Source: Planctomycetota bacterium
GTDB lineage: Bacteria; Planctomycetota; Phycisphaerae; Phycisphaerales; SM1A02
Direction of reading: 5' to 3'
DNA: 5,087 nucleotides
NCBI GenBank assembly: GCA_022567855.1
Contig: JADFGE010000245.1
Span: forward strand, 1-5,087
Below the pieces are notes generated by a model. The model did no database searches and had not been told where the DNA came from. It worked only from the letters and a program-made list of their open reading frames with translations. Below, in pieces: positions 4,610-5,087 of this stretch. Numbering within the stretch: the first letter of the stretch is position 1; each line of letters starts with the position of its first letter. The position numbers were made by a program, and so were the translations under genes.

Positions 4610-5087
4610 ATGAGCGGACGATTCGTATCAAGACTAGGGGTGATAGCGATCATGGGGGGACTACTTGGTGTTGGGGCCGCATCCGCCTCGGCCCAATGTC
4701 TGGCAAACGAGATCCAGAAGCTCACGGCTTCAAACGGTTCGCTCGGCGATCATTTTGGAACGTCCGTTTCCATTCTTGGCGAGATGGCGCTCGTGGGGGC
4801 GACTGCTGGCAATGGCGCAGAAAATGGAACCGGGGCTGCCTACGTCTATCGATTCGACCCGTTGACCTCGCAATGGAATGAACAGCAGATACTCGCGGCC
4901 CTCGATGGGTTCTGGCCGGACGCCTTCGGCATTTCGGTGGCTATTGACCCTGTCGATCCAAATGTGGTCATAGTCGGGGCCTATCTTGATGACGACGCTT
5001 GTCCGGAGGATATATTGTGCAACTCCGGCTCGGGCTACATCTTTCGTTTTGACCCCGACACTGCACAGTGGGCCCAGGAGCAGAAGC
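4610..5087 (+). CDS. Secreted FG-GAP-like repeat protein (3' partial)
   Basis: ATG 4610 lies 7 nt after the ribosome site GGAAGGA (4596-4602). The frame stays open to the end of the window, giving 159 residues. The N-terminus is a clear signal peptide: MSGRFVSRLG, a hydrophobic stretch (about 11-21) and likely cleavage after ASA before Gln29-Cys30. Two FG-GAP-type repeats follow. The first runs KLTASNGSLGDHFGTSVSI (FG at 49-50), then LVGAT and AAYVYRFD. The second has DAFGISVAID (FG at 106-107), VIVGAYLDDD and SGYIFRFDPDTAQW. Such repeats normally build a beta-propeller seen in adhesion or extracellular matrix proteins. Spacing of about 57 residues fits one blade each, and more blades and any anchoring domain should lie beyond the window. 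The earlier ATG at 4603 is in another frame that destroys the signal peptide. It may be co-expressed with the preceding exported protein, but the hairpin between them suggests separate units. Confidence 0.85.
   Translation, partial: MSGRFVSRLGVIAIMGGLLGVGAASASAQCLANEIQKLTASNGSLGDHFGTSVSILGEMALVGATAGNGAENGTGAAYVYRFDPLTSQWNEQQILAALDGFWPDAFGISVAIDPVDPNVVIVGAYLDDDACPEDILCNSGSGYIFRFDPDTAQWAQEQK

Noticed and set aside
4588..4881. 97-residue plus-strand frame, including ATG 4603
   Set aside because: It is out of frame with the signal peptide and FG-GAP repeats read from ATG 4610.

Overview
The window looks like a chromosomal segment of a Planctomycetota-type bacterium. The evidence is a large secreted protein ending in two dockerin-like calcium loops of the GDLDGDG...DLLILLG.WGPC type, a second secreted protein with FG-GAP-like repeats, and intergenic DNA packed with short repeats. 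This assignment is inferred from protein style, not from a marker gene. All genes I accept lie on the + strand.

Nt 1-996 hold the C-terminal part (332 residues, 5' end outside the window) of an adenine-specific DNA methyltransferase of the TaqI/Eco57I type, namely its target-recognition region and helical tail. Its base composition changes sharply just after the recognition domain. At 1129-1242 there is a 37-residue, very basic small protein with a good ribosome binding site and a possible promoter (1039-1067).

Nt 1243-2350 carry no gene that I accept. Instead there is a row of unrelated repeat elements: a nested inverted repeat (1252-1320), a 10-bp tandem (1381-1410), an 8-bp unit array with a 24-bp higher-order period (1511-1598), a perfect GC hairpin (1656-1678), a 74-bp double-hairpin cruciform (1713-1786), a tandem of 17-bp mini-hairpins (1879-1912), a 12-bp direct repeat (1992-2028) and three 12-bp-phased TTGACCAA-like dyads (2266-2306).

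From 2360 a perfect TTGACA -35 box starts a probable promoter, followed by a leader of about 365 nt rich in hairpins. The last hairpin buries the Shine-Dalgarno sequence of the next gene. That gene (2760-4385) encodes an exported 541-residue protein with seven HAF-type repeat cycles, which I read as a probable seven-bladed beta-propeller, plus a dockerin pair. A GC-rich terminator-like hairpin follows (4424-4454), then another copy of the 8-bp repeat (4518-4552). A second exported protein with FG-GAP-like repeats then begins at 4610 and runs off the window. Its ribosome binding site also abuts a perfect hairpin.

The two exported repeat proteins probably act outside the cytoplasm. Nothing in the sequence ties them functionally to the methyltransferase. 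The least explained items are the basic 37-residue protein, the long structured leader with its upstream phased dyads, and the dense repeat mosaic.
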